Shown in pieces: positions 47,690-59,942 of a stretch of 64,000 nt of DNA. Within the stretch, counting starts at the first letter, position 1; every line of letters begins with the position of its first letter. Origin of the DNA: Glandiceps talaboti (taxonomy: Eukaryota > Hemichordata > Enteropneusta > Spengelidae); the NCBI RefSeq assembly GCF_964340395.1, contig NC_135555.1, positions 24,295,225-24,359,224 of the forward strand, written 5' to 3'. Position numbers and translations under genes: made by a program. The notes beneath the pieces were generated by a model. The model saw only the letters and a program-made list of their open reading frames with translations, was not told the origin of the DNA and did no database searches.

Positions 47690-48700
47690 GTGTCTATATA
47701 GTTCGACAGAAAGTGATGACTATGACCCAGCCACGTCTTTATGATGATATGACTTTAACAACGAATACATGTAGTGTATCTAAACTAAGGCCAAATAAAA
47801 AAGTTGTCTGTTCCTGTTACCCGACCCCACTTAGTTTTTCACGCCGACCGGAAACTTTTTTTTACGTATTCGAGAAAAATAATATTAAAATCGCGAAAAT
47901 AGTGAAGTGTGGCAAGAAATAGTGGGTGTGGAAACTGACATCAATTTAATTAAACAGACAATATAAAACTATTCTTCCAATCTGTAATGGCTGTACATCT
48001 GATAGGAAGAAATAAACAACACAGAGACCACTTGGAAAACAATGGAAAACCTGAACTAGTCACTCACACATGAAAAAAAAATAAATAAACTAAACTAAAA
48101 AATCTACCTACCCCTCCTATTTTAAAATTGAATGTAATCGGAACCAGACCATATTTTAAAGCCTAATTAGGCAATCCAAAGCATGACAACGGGGAATCTT
48201 GAATTGATCGACTTTCAGTTGACAATTCACAGCACATAACAATGCAAGGCAACTTATATGTTATTAGGGATAAAGTTTGATGGGCGTCTAATAATGTATT
48301 GTTCATGAATTATTTTTATACAGTATTAGTTTGTAAGGGTACAACATTTCCCGTCTTTTCATCGTTTGTGTCAATCCGCCCATTTGTCCTTGAAAGAAAA
48401 TGTCACTCTGTAATTGATATCTTGTTGTTCTCTAGCTATACCAGTACATTCTTCTTAAATGTGAAACTAACAGCATTGTCCATCAAACTGAACTCAGTAC
48501 ACATGCATGTGTGTGTGTTTTCAAAAACAATGGTATATACTGGTCAGTACCTTATGTAAAGTGTGCGGTCGTGTTTTAAATTGATAATACTAAGTATTTA
48601 TGAATAAACATATTTCAATTCGATGCCTGTAGAGTGAAATTGGTATAACTTTGCGATAGCATTTTATCGAAGACACACGGCAACACATTTTGCCGGTCTG
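47690..48700 (+). repeat. Direct segmental duplication, copy 2 (partner 13.63-14.47 kb)
   Basis: Homologous to copy 1 in order and orientation, with an extra dispersed-repeat piece at 47808-47941. It ends in a complete SINE where copy 1 has the expanded SINE. Confidence 0.75.
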
Positions 48701-48702
48701 TA

Positions 48703-49057
48703 ATGATAATAATGCTATATATAGATTATAATGTTATATAGCGCATTCCTTTCTGTGCCCCAAGCGCTTTACAATTATTAACCATGGCACGGATCTATAA
48801 TGACGCAACAGATATTTATACTTCCTGAAGTCCTGGAGAGCATATAATCCATTGCAGCATGTATGAGCGCTAGGATTAATATATTCACACCTCAATCCTA
48901 CCAGGTTCGTGTGCGTTCAGCTGGGTTGTCTGGGCCACAATCATGGTTCTAATCTTTCTCGAGATCTTTAGCCAGTTAAAAAACAAACGGCAGAGACGGA
49001 ACTCGAACCAGATTCCATGCTGTCCACTCTAACCATTCGACTATCATGTCAAGTTGA
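48703..49057 (-). mobile_element. Full-length tRNA-derived SINE, unexpanded
   Basis: On the minus strand the A box (TGGTTAGAGTGG, 49035-49024), B box (GGTTCGAGTTCC, 49009-48998), body (CCCAGACAACCCAGCTGAAC) and tail (TTGTAAAGCGCTTGGGGCAC) are in order. The segment that is amplified at 14477-15404 is present here once. Confidence 0.8.
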
Positions 49058-49078
49058 TAGTCCGTTCATTCATTCATT

Positions 49079-49083
49079 CGTTC

Positions 49084-49143
<60 letters not shown>

Positions 49144-49179
49144 GCCTGTCTGTCCGTCCGTCCGTCCGTCCGTCCGTCC

Positions 49180-49232
<53 letters not shown>

Positions 49233-49274
49233 ACTGACTATATGTCTGTTTCCTGCTTCCGGCCTGCCTGCATA

Positions 49275-49305
<31 letters not shown>

Positions 49306-49345
49306 ATGTATGTATGTATGTATGTATGTATGTATGTGTGTATGC

Positions 49346-49416
<71 letters not shown>

Positions 49417-49430
49417 GGGTATATATATTT
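49079..49430. repeat. (TCTG)n/(TCCG)n, (TATG)n and (TA)n microsatellite complex
   Basis: TCTG and TCCG tetranucleotides to about 49222, TATG units about 49288-49335, then a TA run about 49349-49405. Frames across it are artefacts. Confidence 0.96.
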
Positions 49431-49614
49431 ATTTATTTATTTATTTGTTATATATATTATATAAATTGCAATACATACGTAATATATGTGTGTATATATA
49501 CATAAAATGAAAGAAGACGAGTATGATATTACATTATGTATTTACGCTACGGACCGTTTCACCAGAAGGGTCATCGGGCGTGAACTGCTGCTTACTACTG
49601 ACGTAGTCTGTACA

Positions 49615-49670
49615 ATACAGTACAGTACAGTACAGTACAGTACAGTACAGTACAGTACAGTACAGTACTT
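49615..49670. repeat. (CAGTA)n pentanucleotide repeat
   Basis: About ten pentamers of ACAGT. Confidence 0.95.
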
Positions 49671-49689
49671 TACTTAGGTGTATTTTCAT

Positions 49690-50130
49690 GGTGTCATATT
49701 ATGTCATCTTGTGGTAGAAAAACTTACATGTGTAGCTGTACATGTAACATATAAGAAATGAAATGTGACCTGAACATGTGGAATTGTGCACAAACACAAA
49801 TCGTTTAAGACTTCTACAAAAATTATCAAAGATTCAACACATCCACTACATACAGAATATGAATATCTACCAAGTGGTCGTCGCCTCAGAGTACCACGTG
49901 CACGTACAAACATATTTAAGTATAGCTTTGTTCTAAGATCCATTCTTCTCATCAATAACATGTAACCGCTACTGTCTGTATGTATTTATATGTATTGTAA
50001 TCCTAACTTTACTTTTCATGGATTATGTATTTAAGTTAATGTAAACTGTGTGGATATATAGTTTGTCTTTTTTCTGTCAACGCAACGAAAATTTCATGAT
50101 CGACATGATGAATAAAGTTATTATTATTAC
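49690..50130 (+). mobile_element. LINE 3' end fragment
   Basis: The plus strand reads YLPSGRRLRVPRARTNIFKY then SFVLRSILLINNM-stop, the typical C-terminus of a group of L2/Rex-like RTs. A 3'UTR follows, ending CGACATGATGAATAAAG and (TTA)n. Strongly 5'-truncated. Confidence 0.7.
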
Positions 50131-50367
50131 AAACATAACCAATTTAGGACACTTTGAAATAATATATGGCAAACACGGTGACTGAAAGTGCCCGACCCAG
50201 CCTGTGTCTAGATATTGGATATTCAATGTCCACGTATATAGTTAGTCTAGCTCCTATATTTTTGTACATCTAATGTATGATAACTACAATCATCTCCATT
50301 AGAAGTCCCAAATTGATTTATGGTTGAGATCAATAGTTCAATGTAGGGTAAAAACTAAATTCTTTTA

Positions 50368-50835
50368 GTGTGGGGTGAGAGGAGGTCTTTTATAATGAAA
50401 TCTGTTTTGTACCCCAATACAAACATTTCTAAAAATGTCATTGGAATAATTGACAGTGACAGTGACAATGACACTGACAATAATGTCATTGGAATAATTG
50501 ATAGTGACAGTGACAATGACACTGACAATATTGTCATTGGAATAATTGACAGTGACAGTGACAATGACACTGACAATATTGTCATTGGAATAATTGATAG
50601 TGACAGTGACAATGACACTGACAATATTGTCATTGGAATAATTGATAGTGACAGTGACAATGACACTGACAATATTGTCATTGGAATAATTGATAGTGAC
50701 AGTGACAATGACAGTGACAGTTCTGCAAGTGATGACAGAGACGGTGAAATTTTAGCTAGACATACTCGAGGTAAGGTTTTTAAAGAAGTGGCAGACTTGC
50801 GACTCATTTCATTTCCAATAAAAATGTCGTCATAA
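50368..50835 (+). other. 155-codon open frame spanning a 48-bp acidic repeat
   Basis: The frame runs from MWGERRSFIMKSVLYPN through six copies of a 16-residue unit (IGIIDSDSDNDTDNIV) to SASDDRDGEILARH and ends FPIKMSS-stop. The repeat unit is a multiple of three, so expansion keeps the frame, and the non-repeat ends are also open. No family is recognised and no splice or promoter signal supports expression. It may be a chance frame through a minisatellite. Confidence 0.3.
50437..50722 (+). repeat. 48-bp minisatellite, about 6 copies
   Basis: The unit is GTCATTGGAATAATTGATAG plus TGACAGTGACAATGACACTG plus ACAATATT, highly similar between copies. Confidence 0.95.
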
Positions 50836-50839
50836 AAGA

Positions 50840-51570
50840 GCTGACTCATGTTTTACTTTTTTAATGGCCACTCCCCCCCATTAAATTAAGCATAAATATT
50901 TCCTACCACTTATTTTCGTTGGAAAAAAATTGATGCTCCCCTAGGTAAAAGTGAACACTACCCAAGCCTTATTTGCAGCACAACTCATCAGAATATTTTC
51001 ATTCAATTATTTTCCTATAAGGTGTAGAATTCGAAAGAGAACCTCTACCTGTATTGATCGCCATCCCATCCCATCCCCACAATACTAGGCTCTAGACTTG
51101 CATGGACATGTTAAACCCATGACTTAAAGCGACAGGTTTAGACTTGGATGAAATGTGAACGACCTATAGTCCGAATGTAAAACTACAACAAGACATTTAA
51201 TGGTGTCATTAAAAAGTGTTCAAATTCAATGGCGGAACGGACTGGGTATTTGTTACTGGTTTTCTGTCACCTACATGTTTAATATAAAGAAGGGTAGTTG
51301 GAAGACACATTTTATGGCATTGTAAAATCTGATGGTCAGAAATGAATTATAAATTATTAGGCTTTTATCTACGTCGACAAATAACATGCTCCAAAGGAGA
51401 TCGTAAGTTGGACCGGATACATAGCGTTCATTAGATAGGTATTCTACAAGGTAAACATTACGATAATTTGTATTTAAATTTACAAGTCAACACACACGTC
51501 AGTTTGTTTGTGTGATATTTGAGATAAATTATATAACATGTTGTCATCCGAATCCGATATGGTTCAGGAG
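50840..51570. other. No gene seen
   Basis: AT-rich sequence with no supported coding region. Confidence 0.45.
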
Positions 51571-51576
51571 AAGTAA

Positions 51577-51607
<31 letters not shown>

Positions 51608-51632
51608 CCTCCCTCCCTCTCTCTCTCTCTCG
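51577..51632. repeat. (CT)n microsatellite
   Basis: CT run with a CCCT-rich centre, followed by a CCACCCC-rich stretch at the edge of the inverted duplication. Confidence 0.95.
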
Positions 51633-51702
51633 GGTACAATCAATGGACCACCACCCCTCACCACCCCACACCACCCCCCACACACAGCATCACAGGCTAT
51701 CA

Positions 51703-52707
51703 CAGAGTTTCAACTGTAAACGGGCAGTAATATAACTTATTTATACTTTTGATGTCAAATACATTGACACGTTTATAAATGAAGGTGTGTCTCACGTCTA
51801 TCTGGGGATTATTACAATTCGTTAGATTAAAGTACTGCTGTAACATGTACTTCTCAACAAATATGAAATTTGAATTAATGTTATTTTTTCGTCAAAAAGT
51901 GTTCGCCATACAGCAACGTTACCCGTACTAGTAAAGGAATGTATTATCTATCATTATACAGAGACAATTGGTGTCATTGAAAAGTATCTAAGTGCATTAG
52001 ATCAATATCACAATTGTTAAAGTTTCAGTCAATATGACAATAGTTGTTTAAGGTATCAAACAAGAATAAAAGGTAGTAGTATGTCCTGGTAGGTCAAGCT
52101 ACTGGTAGCGTACTATGATTAGATATCGAATTGTATTAAATTGAATAGAATTGAACAGTTACACTAAAAGTGACAATGCAGCAAACTATTACTACGGACA
52201 TTGACAGTTATGAGTTATGTATGTGTGATACATACAGCACGTACATGCATAGATCCGTCTCTGATAGAGTACACGGTCAAAACGTCTTTCATTGGTGTCC
52301 CCGTTACTTGGATATGACAATTTGTTCCCCATAATCATATTGGTTAATGTTACATGTAATTTACATTTTTACAAAAAAAACAAGTTGTTCATGAAGAAGG
52401 ATGTTAAATGTATGGAAAGCCGTTTGGGACCGTCTTCTCCTTCTCTCTCCGGTCAATTGCGAACACCACACAGAGAGGCGTCTTTATGTACTTGGTCAAC
52501 TGGAACGAGCAATATATAAAAGGTCTATGCAAAGTAACAGATCTATAATTCTAAATAATAATATTGTTATATCCGATTCTAATGTACTGATAAATGAATG
52601 GTTATGAAAACAATGAAAGTGTGAATATTGCCAAACAGTTTCATAACTATAGAATTCATTGACGCCAGACTGTACGCGATTTTGTAATTTCAGTGGTGGA
52701 TGACTAA
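51703..52707 (+). repeat. Inverted segmental duplication, copy 2
   Basis: Matches the minus strand of 1746-2768 over about 1 kb, from CTGTAAACGGGCAGTAATAT through TCAGTGGTGGATGACT. Function unknown. Confidence 0.85.
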
Positions 52708-52789
52708 AGTGAGTTAATCGTTTGGAGATAATTTTTGAGGACTGCAAAAAAGATTTGACCGAAATATTTTCCTCTCAGCCCCACCTCCC

Positions 52790-53760
52790 GTAAGGGACAG
52801 GTCAGTTTCTCCAGCCTGGGGGTACATTTTTAAATCGGGCCGACAAAAAGTCACTGCCCCCCCCCCCCATCTGTAAAACCAAAAACAGGCTGACCCCCAT
52901 ATCACTTAATTCTAAAACATAATGACCTCCCCCTCATATATATGTAATATTCACATGACAGGTATTTTTTGATCGTGACTCAGTGTGGACTGCTTGACTG
53001 TCTTGCAAATACTTGATAAGATCCCGGGTTAGCACTATCATAATTATAATTATTGACTACACAGGGTAAATATATTCCAAAAGGAGTTTAATAGCATCTT
53101 GACAGTGAAAGTTAGGGGAAAGCTTGAGAAGGGAATATGTACATCTGTTATGGGGGTTGGGTCCTAGGGGTCTCCCCCTAGAAGGCTTGGAGGTTTTTTA
53201 CTCTGAAAAATCAATTTTGAGAGTATTCAGACCCTTTCAGACAATAATTTTCAAGCTTTACAAGACAGTACCAACATGTAAAAAGCAACTACATAGGGTT
53301 GAAGTACTTTTGAAATATACTTTGATAGCATCTTGACAGTAAGAGGGGAAGAGCTTGAGACTTGGATATGTCCATCTCATGTGGGGGTCCAAGGGGTCTC
53401 CCTCTGGAAGCCCTGGAGGATTTTTACTCTTAAAGCTAATATTTAGGCTATTCAGACCCTTTTCAAGCAATAACTCAATCCATGCTTTACAAGACAGCAC
53501 CATCAAGTATCAGAAACTATTCTTTATAACTTACACAGGTTGAAATATGTTAAATGGCATCATTATATACATGTAGTAAAGGTCAGCACATCTAATGGTA
53601 GTATCATTGGTAGGGGAGATTTGGAGTTTAAGGCAATTTTAGACTATCTTGGCAAACATTTCACATCTTTAAAAGACTATCATATCAAATTAGAATTGGG
53701 TGAAAATATTTAAGAAAAGTTTAATACCATTATGACAGTAAAAGGTTGTTGGTGCATCTG
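52790..53760 (-). repeat. Inverted partner of 38.74-39.99 kb, proximal part
   Basis: On the minus strand this repeats the distal half of the 38.7-40.0 kb segment, including the GGGGGGCAGTGACTTTTTGT-type G-run. Internal partial duplication is visible (two blocks about 230 bp apart with CATCTTGACAGT and GGGGTCTCCC). Confidence 0.75.
53571..53757 (+). repeat. 187-bp direct repeat, copy 1
   Basis: Begins ATGTAGTAAAGGTCAGCACA and ends AAGGTTGTTGGTGCAT. By eye it is identical to 54015-54201. Confidence 0.9.
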
Positions 53761-53767
53761 ATTTTTA

Positions 53768-53807
53768 CCTCCCGTAAGGGTACGGGAGGTATTAAAAGGG
53801 GAATGTG

Positions 53808-53854
<47 letters not shown>

Positions 53855-55356
53855 GTGTGTCATCATTTTCTAAAAATCGGCTGGCTCAATTGTAATGAAA
53901 TTTGGGATATATAATCTTTAGGGTAATAGCTAGACCTGATTAGGTTTTGAGCTAGATCTATTAATGTTTAATTAGAGAAATTTGCATATTAATGAAATCA
54001 ACTAATTATGCAATATGTAGTAAAGGTCAGCACATCTAATGGTAGTATCATTGGTAGGGGAGATTTGGAGTTTAAGGCAATTTTAGACTATCTTGGCAAA
54101 CATTTCACATCTTTAAAAGACTATCATATCAAATTAGAATTGGGTGAAAATATTTAAGAAAAGTTTAATACCATTATGACAGTAAAAGGTTGTTGGTGCA
54201 TTAATTATGCAATATCTTAAGACTGCATACTTCAATTTCAATATAATTTAGTATATTCGTTCAACATAACAACATACATTTGTCCTATAAAATTCGTTGA
54301 TGTATCTTACGGCGTTAATGAATAGTTTGCATAATTAATTATTTTTGGTAATTAGGCTATATCTTAAGAATACATACTTCAAATTCAACATAATTTAGTA
54401 CATATGTTAACCATAAGAAAACACATACGTCCTATCAAGTTTGTTGATGCACCGTACAGTGTTAATGAATAATTTGCATAATTAATGATTTTCGGTAATT
54501 AGGCTATATCTTAAGAATACATACTTCAATTCCAATAGAATTCAGTACACACCTTAACCATAACAATCACATATGTCCTGTAAAGCTTGTTGGTGTACCT
54601 TTCAGTGTTAATGAATAATTTGCATAATTAATTATTTTTGGTAATTAGGCTATATCTTAAGAATACGTACTTCAAATTCAACATAATTTAGTACGTACGT
54701 TAACCATAAGAAAACACATATGTCCTATCAAGTTTGTTGATGCACCGTACAGTGTTAATGAATAATTTGCATAATTAACGATTTTCGGTAATTATGCTAT
54801 ATCTTAAGAATACATACTTCAATTCCAATATAATTCAGTACATACATTAACCATAACAAATTGTGTATGTCATAAAAAGTTAGTTGATGTACCTTACAGT
54901 GTTAATGAATAATTTGCATAATTAATTATTTTCGGTAATTAGGCTATATCTTAAGACTGCATACTTCAATTTCAATACAATTTAGTACATACGTTAACCA
55001 TAACAAAACGGATATGTCCTATAAAATCTTTTATATAGCTTAGATTTAATGAAAAATTTGCATAATTAATTATTTTAGGTAACTAGGTTGTATCTTAAAA
55101 ATGCAAGCTTCAAATTTCGTATAATATGATACGTACATCAACCATAATAATACGCACCTGTCCTATGAAGTTTGTTGCTACAACTTTTTCCTTTAATGAG
55201 TATTTTGAATAATGAACGATATTCAGTAATTAAGCTGTATCATACACGCTTACATACATTAACCTAAGAAAGCACGCTTGTCCAAAAAACAACGCCTGTT
55301 ACCATAGTTTTTTTTAGTTTAATGAGTTATTTGCATAATTAGTGATTCCCTTACGG
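53768..55356 (+). mobile_element. GGGAGG-ended AT-rich element with about 146-bp tandem monomers
   Basis: Starts with CCTCCCGTAAGGGTACGGGA, a near-palindrome, then (TCTG)n. It contains eight or so monomers of 145-147 bp marked by TTAATGAATAATTTGCATAA at 54462, 54608, 54755 and 54902. It ends with CCCTTACGGGAGG, the inverse of the start. No open frame is credible. Related pieces occur at 24960-25815, 43840-44210 and 58205-58445, so it is a family. It sits inside the duplicated segment that is uninterrupted at 39.4 kb. Confidence 0.65.
54015..54201 (+). repeat. 187-bp direct repeat, copy 2, inserted in the 146-bp element
   Basis: Flanked on both sides by TAATTATGCAAT, a 12-bp duplication, while the 53571 copy lacks these flanks. 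It therefore looks like the inserted copy. Confidence 0.9.
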
Positions 55357-55384
55357 GAGGCATTCAGTTTAAATCTGGTAACTG

Positions 55385-56770
55385 TAGGGATGTATATGTT
55401 ACCTTTACTGACCTGTCTTGTGTTATGAAGATGAATTTGGTTGGAAAGATTGAACATTTCAGTGAGGTAACTAGGTGCATTGCCTGTTACGGATTTGTAG
55501 ACGAGTGTTGCCAGTTGGCGCTTCCATCTAATTTGAGGGTTGACCTAACCCAAGTTTTCATATACCCAACCCGTACTAGTATCACGGGGAACTTCGAGAA
55601 GCAATCGACCAGCTCGTTTATGGAGGAGCTCAAGTGTCTTCAAATACTTTTGATTCGTATTACACCATACATTCGCAGCATAATCGAAATGGGGAAGGAC
55701 TAAGGTATTGAACATCACCTTCCTAAGTCCCATCGGCAAAAAGTGTTTGATTCTCGACAGTAGACCAAGTTTTAGAGAAATTTTAGCAGAAATTTTGGAA
55801 ATATGAGTTGAAAATTTCAAATTTGAATCCAGCCAAACCCCTAAGTATTTGAAATCAAATACTTGCTCTACTAGGTCTCTCTGTATTTGAATTTGCAAAA
55901 CTGAATTTAATTTTAGTCTGTGAAGAACCGAGAAGCATGGTCTTGGTTTTACTTGTATTCAGTGTTAACTTGTTTGAGTCAAGCCAGGCCTTGACATGCA
56001 TTATTTCCTCTGTGAGTGTCACTTCAATATCGGCAACTGATTTGCTTGAATAGAAAATAGCCGTGTCATCTGCATACATAATTACTTGAGCCTTTATAAC
56101 TGTTTCCGGCAAGTCATTGATATAAAGGGTGAAAAATAAAGGTCCCAGGATTGAACCTTGGGGTACCCCACAAGAAATGCCCATGCTTTCTGATAATGTG
56201 GAATCTAACTCTACAACGTGTGTACGACCTGTTAGATAGGCACGGAACCATGCCAATGCACTGCCTTGTATTCCAAATTGATGTAGTTTCTGAAGCAGCA
56301 GTCCATGATCTACTGTATCGAATGCTTTCTTCAGATCTAGAAATATTGCACCAGTGAGTGGTTTACGATCAATATTACTATACAGAATATCTGTTAATAA
56401 GGGCCGTTGCCGTGGAGTAACCTGGCCAAAATCCTGACTGACATCTATTTACAATGTCATTTTCATCTAGATAGCTGTACAGCTGATCATGGACAGCTCT
56501 TCCCAATATCTTAGAAACTACAGGGAGGATATATATTGGTCGGTCATTACCAACGTCAGTTCTATCCCCTTCTTTAAATAATGGCACAACCCTAGCTCGT
56601 TTCCACTCTGCAGGAACCTGTCCTGTCTGTAGAGACATATTAAAGATGTATGTCAATGAGGATTATATTTACGGAGCCGCATATTTAAGTAACCGTGCAC
56701 TGACATTGTCAATACCAGTGGCTTTAGCAATACAGAGTTTCGACAATTGTCTACAAACGTACTCAGTGGT
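55385..56770 (-). mobile_element. CR1/L2-like LINE fragment, reverse transcriptase region
   Basis: Three minus-strand frames continue one another across frameshifts. 56656-56378 reads QTGQVPAEWKRARVVPLFKE and DRPIYILPVVSKILGRAVHD. 56256-55855 reads CGVPQGSILGPLFFTLYIND and VIMYADDTAIFYSS (catalytic YADD intact). 55898-55545 reads FDFKYLGVWLDSNLKFSTHI and LVLPHFDYAANVW. A further piece to about 55400 reads YKSVTGNAPSYLTEMF. Endonuclease and ORF1 are absent. Confidence 0.8.
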
Positions 56771-56779
56771 TGTTTGTTA

Positions 56780-57490
56780 GTTGAATGCATGAGTGACCTC
56801 TGGGGGTGAGGGAGTCCTTGGGGTTTTCCCCCTGGAAGATCTGCAGTTTTTTGCTTCTATTTAGGCAATGTTTAGGTTATTCATAACCTTTGAGGTAATA
56901 TTTCCAAGCTTCGAAAAGCTAACGTAAATGTAAGTTTTAAATGAGTTTTCCATGTCACGTAAAAATGGAACCGTAACATTGGTACAGGGTTATTAATATT
57001 GCACGTACAGTAAAGTCATCAGTATGTTAGAAAACTTTAGGTGGTCATACCTAGTGTATAATAGAAACTGGAATTTGATGAGATGTGGTGATTTGTAGTG
57101 TCAATGACATGTAGTGTCCAAAATAGTAAGTGTATTAATCCCTTCTGACAAGTTCATAGTGACAAGTAGAACATTTTAGATTAACTTCTTTTATAAACTA
57201 TCTACGAAGATTAATACGAAACCATCAAGTTCACTTTTGCCCCAAAGTGCAATATAAGTAAAGCACTGATTGTGAAACAGCCAAGCATTTACATGACATA
57301 TTCTGTAACTAGTGTGGTAGCTAGGTAATACATGTATATGTATATGTATAGTTATGTTTGAACTAATAAGTAATATTAAAGAATTCATGTAAGAAACAGG
57401 GGTAAGAACAAATATTTACATGTACCACATTTCAGACATGGCTATATGCCATTGTAGAACCAGATTTAAACTGAATCCCTTCTGTAAGGG
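56780..57490 (-). repeat. Inverted partner of 38.74-39.99 kb, distal part
   Basis: The minus strand matches 38.92-39.42 kb, for example GTGACCTCTGGGGGTGAGGG on plus against CCCTCACCCCCAGAGGTCAC at 39.35 kb. It resumes exactly where the 53.76 kb part breaks off. Confidence 0.8.
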
Positions 57491-57539
57491 TATAGTCTTG
57501 CAATTTCATGATTAATGCAAAAAATTTAGCTCTATATCT

Positions 57540-57945
57540 GTGATTTTTCAAGTCCAAATGAAAGTTAGTTGTCAAAAATGTTGTTCAAATTCCCACATCC
57601 TATTCTCAGCACAGAAAAACTTGCCATCCTCGTCTTTCGTGATCCCCTACATACCCGGGATGTGGCATGTGCGTGTTGAACTTCCTTCTAGTCCAGTTGC
57701 CAGAGGTGGTTTTGGGGGGTTAACCTTGCAATGTGAGTTATATGATATTTTTTTGCAGATTCCACCTCAGAAAGGTGTCCTGTTAGCATATCTGACGGGT
57801 GCCACTTGTGCACCCCTGGACATTTTGTCATATATATTATATATATTATCAAATCAACCTCCTTTTTGAAATGTACATAAAAATGTTATCCTGTTTTATA
57901 TCTGGTGAATAAACAATTCAATTCAATTCAATTCAATATCGCGAG
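57540..57945 (+). mobile_element. LINE 3' tail fragment (tentative)
   Basis: An open region ends in GGTGAATAAACAATTCAATT and further ATTCA repeats, a poly(A)-signal-plus-pentamer tail like those of non-LTR elements. A similar tail is at 43038-43068. The 109-codon frame at 57540-57869 is not recognised. Confidence 0.4.
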
Positions 57946-58204
57946 AAAACCGAAATACCATGTATTGCTATGGGTAAACACAGGCTTAATACGTACTGCC
58001 TATAAAACCATGTCAAAGTTACTTAAAAGTCATATTTACATGTTACACACTGTATATTATAAATAATCAGTCAATTACAAATATTTTGTCAACAGTTTTG
58101 GATATCAAAATATCATAATTAGGCCAAAGGTCAACAAATGACACCATTTCCAGTTATTATGACTTATAGGTAGTGACTGTGTTTTCTGTGTATTGTGTTT
58201 GTAC

Positions 58205-58445
58205 ATCCATGTATCATCTAGAGTGCACTCTTAAGATATAGCCTAATTACCGAAAACCATTTATTACGTTAATTGCTCATTAATATTCATTAGATGTTTA
58301 CTAAAACCTAATCAGTTCTTGCCATTACCCTATGAAACACGTCTACAAAATTCCACTTGAATTGAGCCAGATAATGGTGATACAGACACACACACAGACA
58401 CACAGACTTCATCCCTAACATATAACCTTCCTTACGGAAGGTAAA
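58205..58445 (-). repeat. Truncated copy of the GGGAGG-ended element
   Basis: The minus strand starts near TTTACCTTCCGTAAGGAAGG, followed by GTCTGTGTG repeats and ATTAGGCTATATCTTAAG, matching the start and first monomer of the 53.77-kb element. Confidence 0.65.
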
Positions 58446-58449
58446 AAGG

Positions 58450-59481
58450 ATTTTTTTCTTCCATCAGAATCCAAAATCCACAATTTTGAAAACAGCATGA
58501 CCCCCTACTGCCAAATTTAAAAAAACAGGGTAACCCCCCCCCCCGGCCGAAGAAACTGACTGGTCCCTAAACTCTACTTGTTCCCTGTGTTACGTAACGA
58601 TCTTCCCTATGTGTTCAGAATCACATTATCACACTTTTAAAACTATATATTTTTATTTGCAATTTTAATACTGAAACAAAATATAAGCAAATAATTCATT
58701 AGATTGCAAAATACAGAAATCATCAGTATTATGACGCCACTCTTGATAAATCAATAATTATAGCTGATATTAAAGTATATGTAATAATTATATTATAGCT
58801 AAACCTATAAATCAGAATTCAAATTTGCTATTGTAAGTATATATCTGGTAATGTGAATGTTATTGTAATACTCATCTGATGAATGATACTTGAAATTCGT
58901 AGATCTTCGTAGTACGTAAGCTTCTTGACACATAAAAAAATCACTCTCACACAATGTGCAATTTGCTGATAACGAAATATATGTCAAAATGAGATAGGTG
59001 TTAGAACTGTAAGGCCGATACTATGAAGTGTAAATTAGAATAAAAAAGTTGACAAATGGGAAAAAAAATTAACGTGGTAGAAACTGCAATGCCGGTTGAC
59101 ACAGTTACAGTATTCTCCAACTTTACGAGGTACCTAAATGGTCCACTTTTGACAAAGTGCTAGATCTAGCACTTAGCGAGGTGCTAGATCTAGCACTTTG
59201 CCCCGCAACAGTTCCAATTTTGAATTCTTTGTTACATGACTTTACACTTGTTCTTCTTCAATAGTGGATTACGCCCTCACAGGCCAATACTGATAGAATG
59301 CGAGTATGATGTATCAGACTCTGATATATATTTGTTGGAAACTTTGATTTACAGGAAGATACCGCGTTTGTATTTTGTCATTATAAATCTTTAACCCCGG
59401 ACCCGCGAAAATATGTAGCTATTCCCGTTAGCATCCACACTGAGCTGCCACAGGATTCAAAGGTAACAATTTCGTAATCTT
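58450..59481. other. Gene C 3' flank, no gene seen
   Basis: AT-rich sequence after the distal end of the duplicated segment. No clear AATAAA was found within about 300 nt of the gene C stop. Confidence 0.45.
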
Positions 59482-59669
59482 TTATGGCTTCTTGCAAGTA
59501 TCCACATTTAGGTCGTTGGCACACTTTTTAGAGACACCATTTCGACATTCACTCTCGTCACTGCCGTCGAAGCAATCACAGATCCCATCGCAGACTCGGC
59601 AGGAATCGACGCACAGTAATGTATCCGTGCATTTGAAGTATCCATTGGGATATTCAAATGTACATTGAT
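59482..59669 (-). CDS. Gene C last exon (second LDLa module, stop)
   Basis: The acceptor CACTCTCCATAG is followed by phase 1 and DQCTFEYPNGYFKC. It contains CDGICDCFDGSDESEC and ends DTCKKP-stop. Same length (188 nt) as the last exon of gene A. Confidence 0.85.
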
Positions 59670-59857
59670 CTATGGAGAGTGAACATAAAGACAATGTCAG
59701 ATCAATTTTATTGGACATCACACTAAAATTGTTTCCATGGATACCGAAAACAAATCCTTCGCCATGTGGTCATTATAATTTCTCACTATCGTGAACTTTG
59801 GAGTTTAATTTAGTGGCCAAAGTTATCATGAACTTAGGTCAGGGACTTGGAAATAAG

Positions 59858-59942
<85 letters not shown>

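Noticed and set aside
47620-47922. 100-codon plus-strand frame
   Set aside because: It spans the array edge, a duplicated noncoding block and a dispersed repeat that also occurs at 29.63 kb.
57540-57869. 109-codon plus-strand frame as a host gene
   Set aside because: No family, splice or start support; it leads into a LINE-like AATAAA/ATTCA tail, so it is more likely retroelement sequence.
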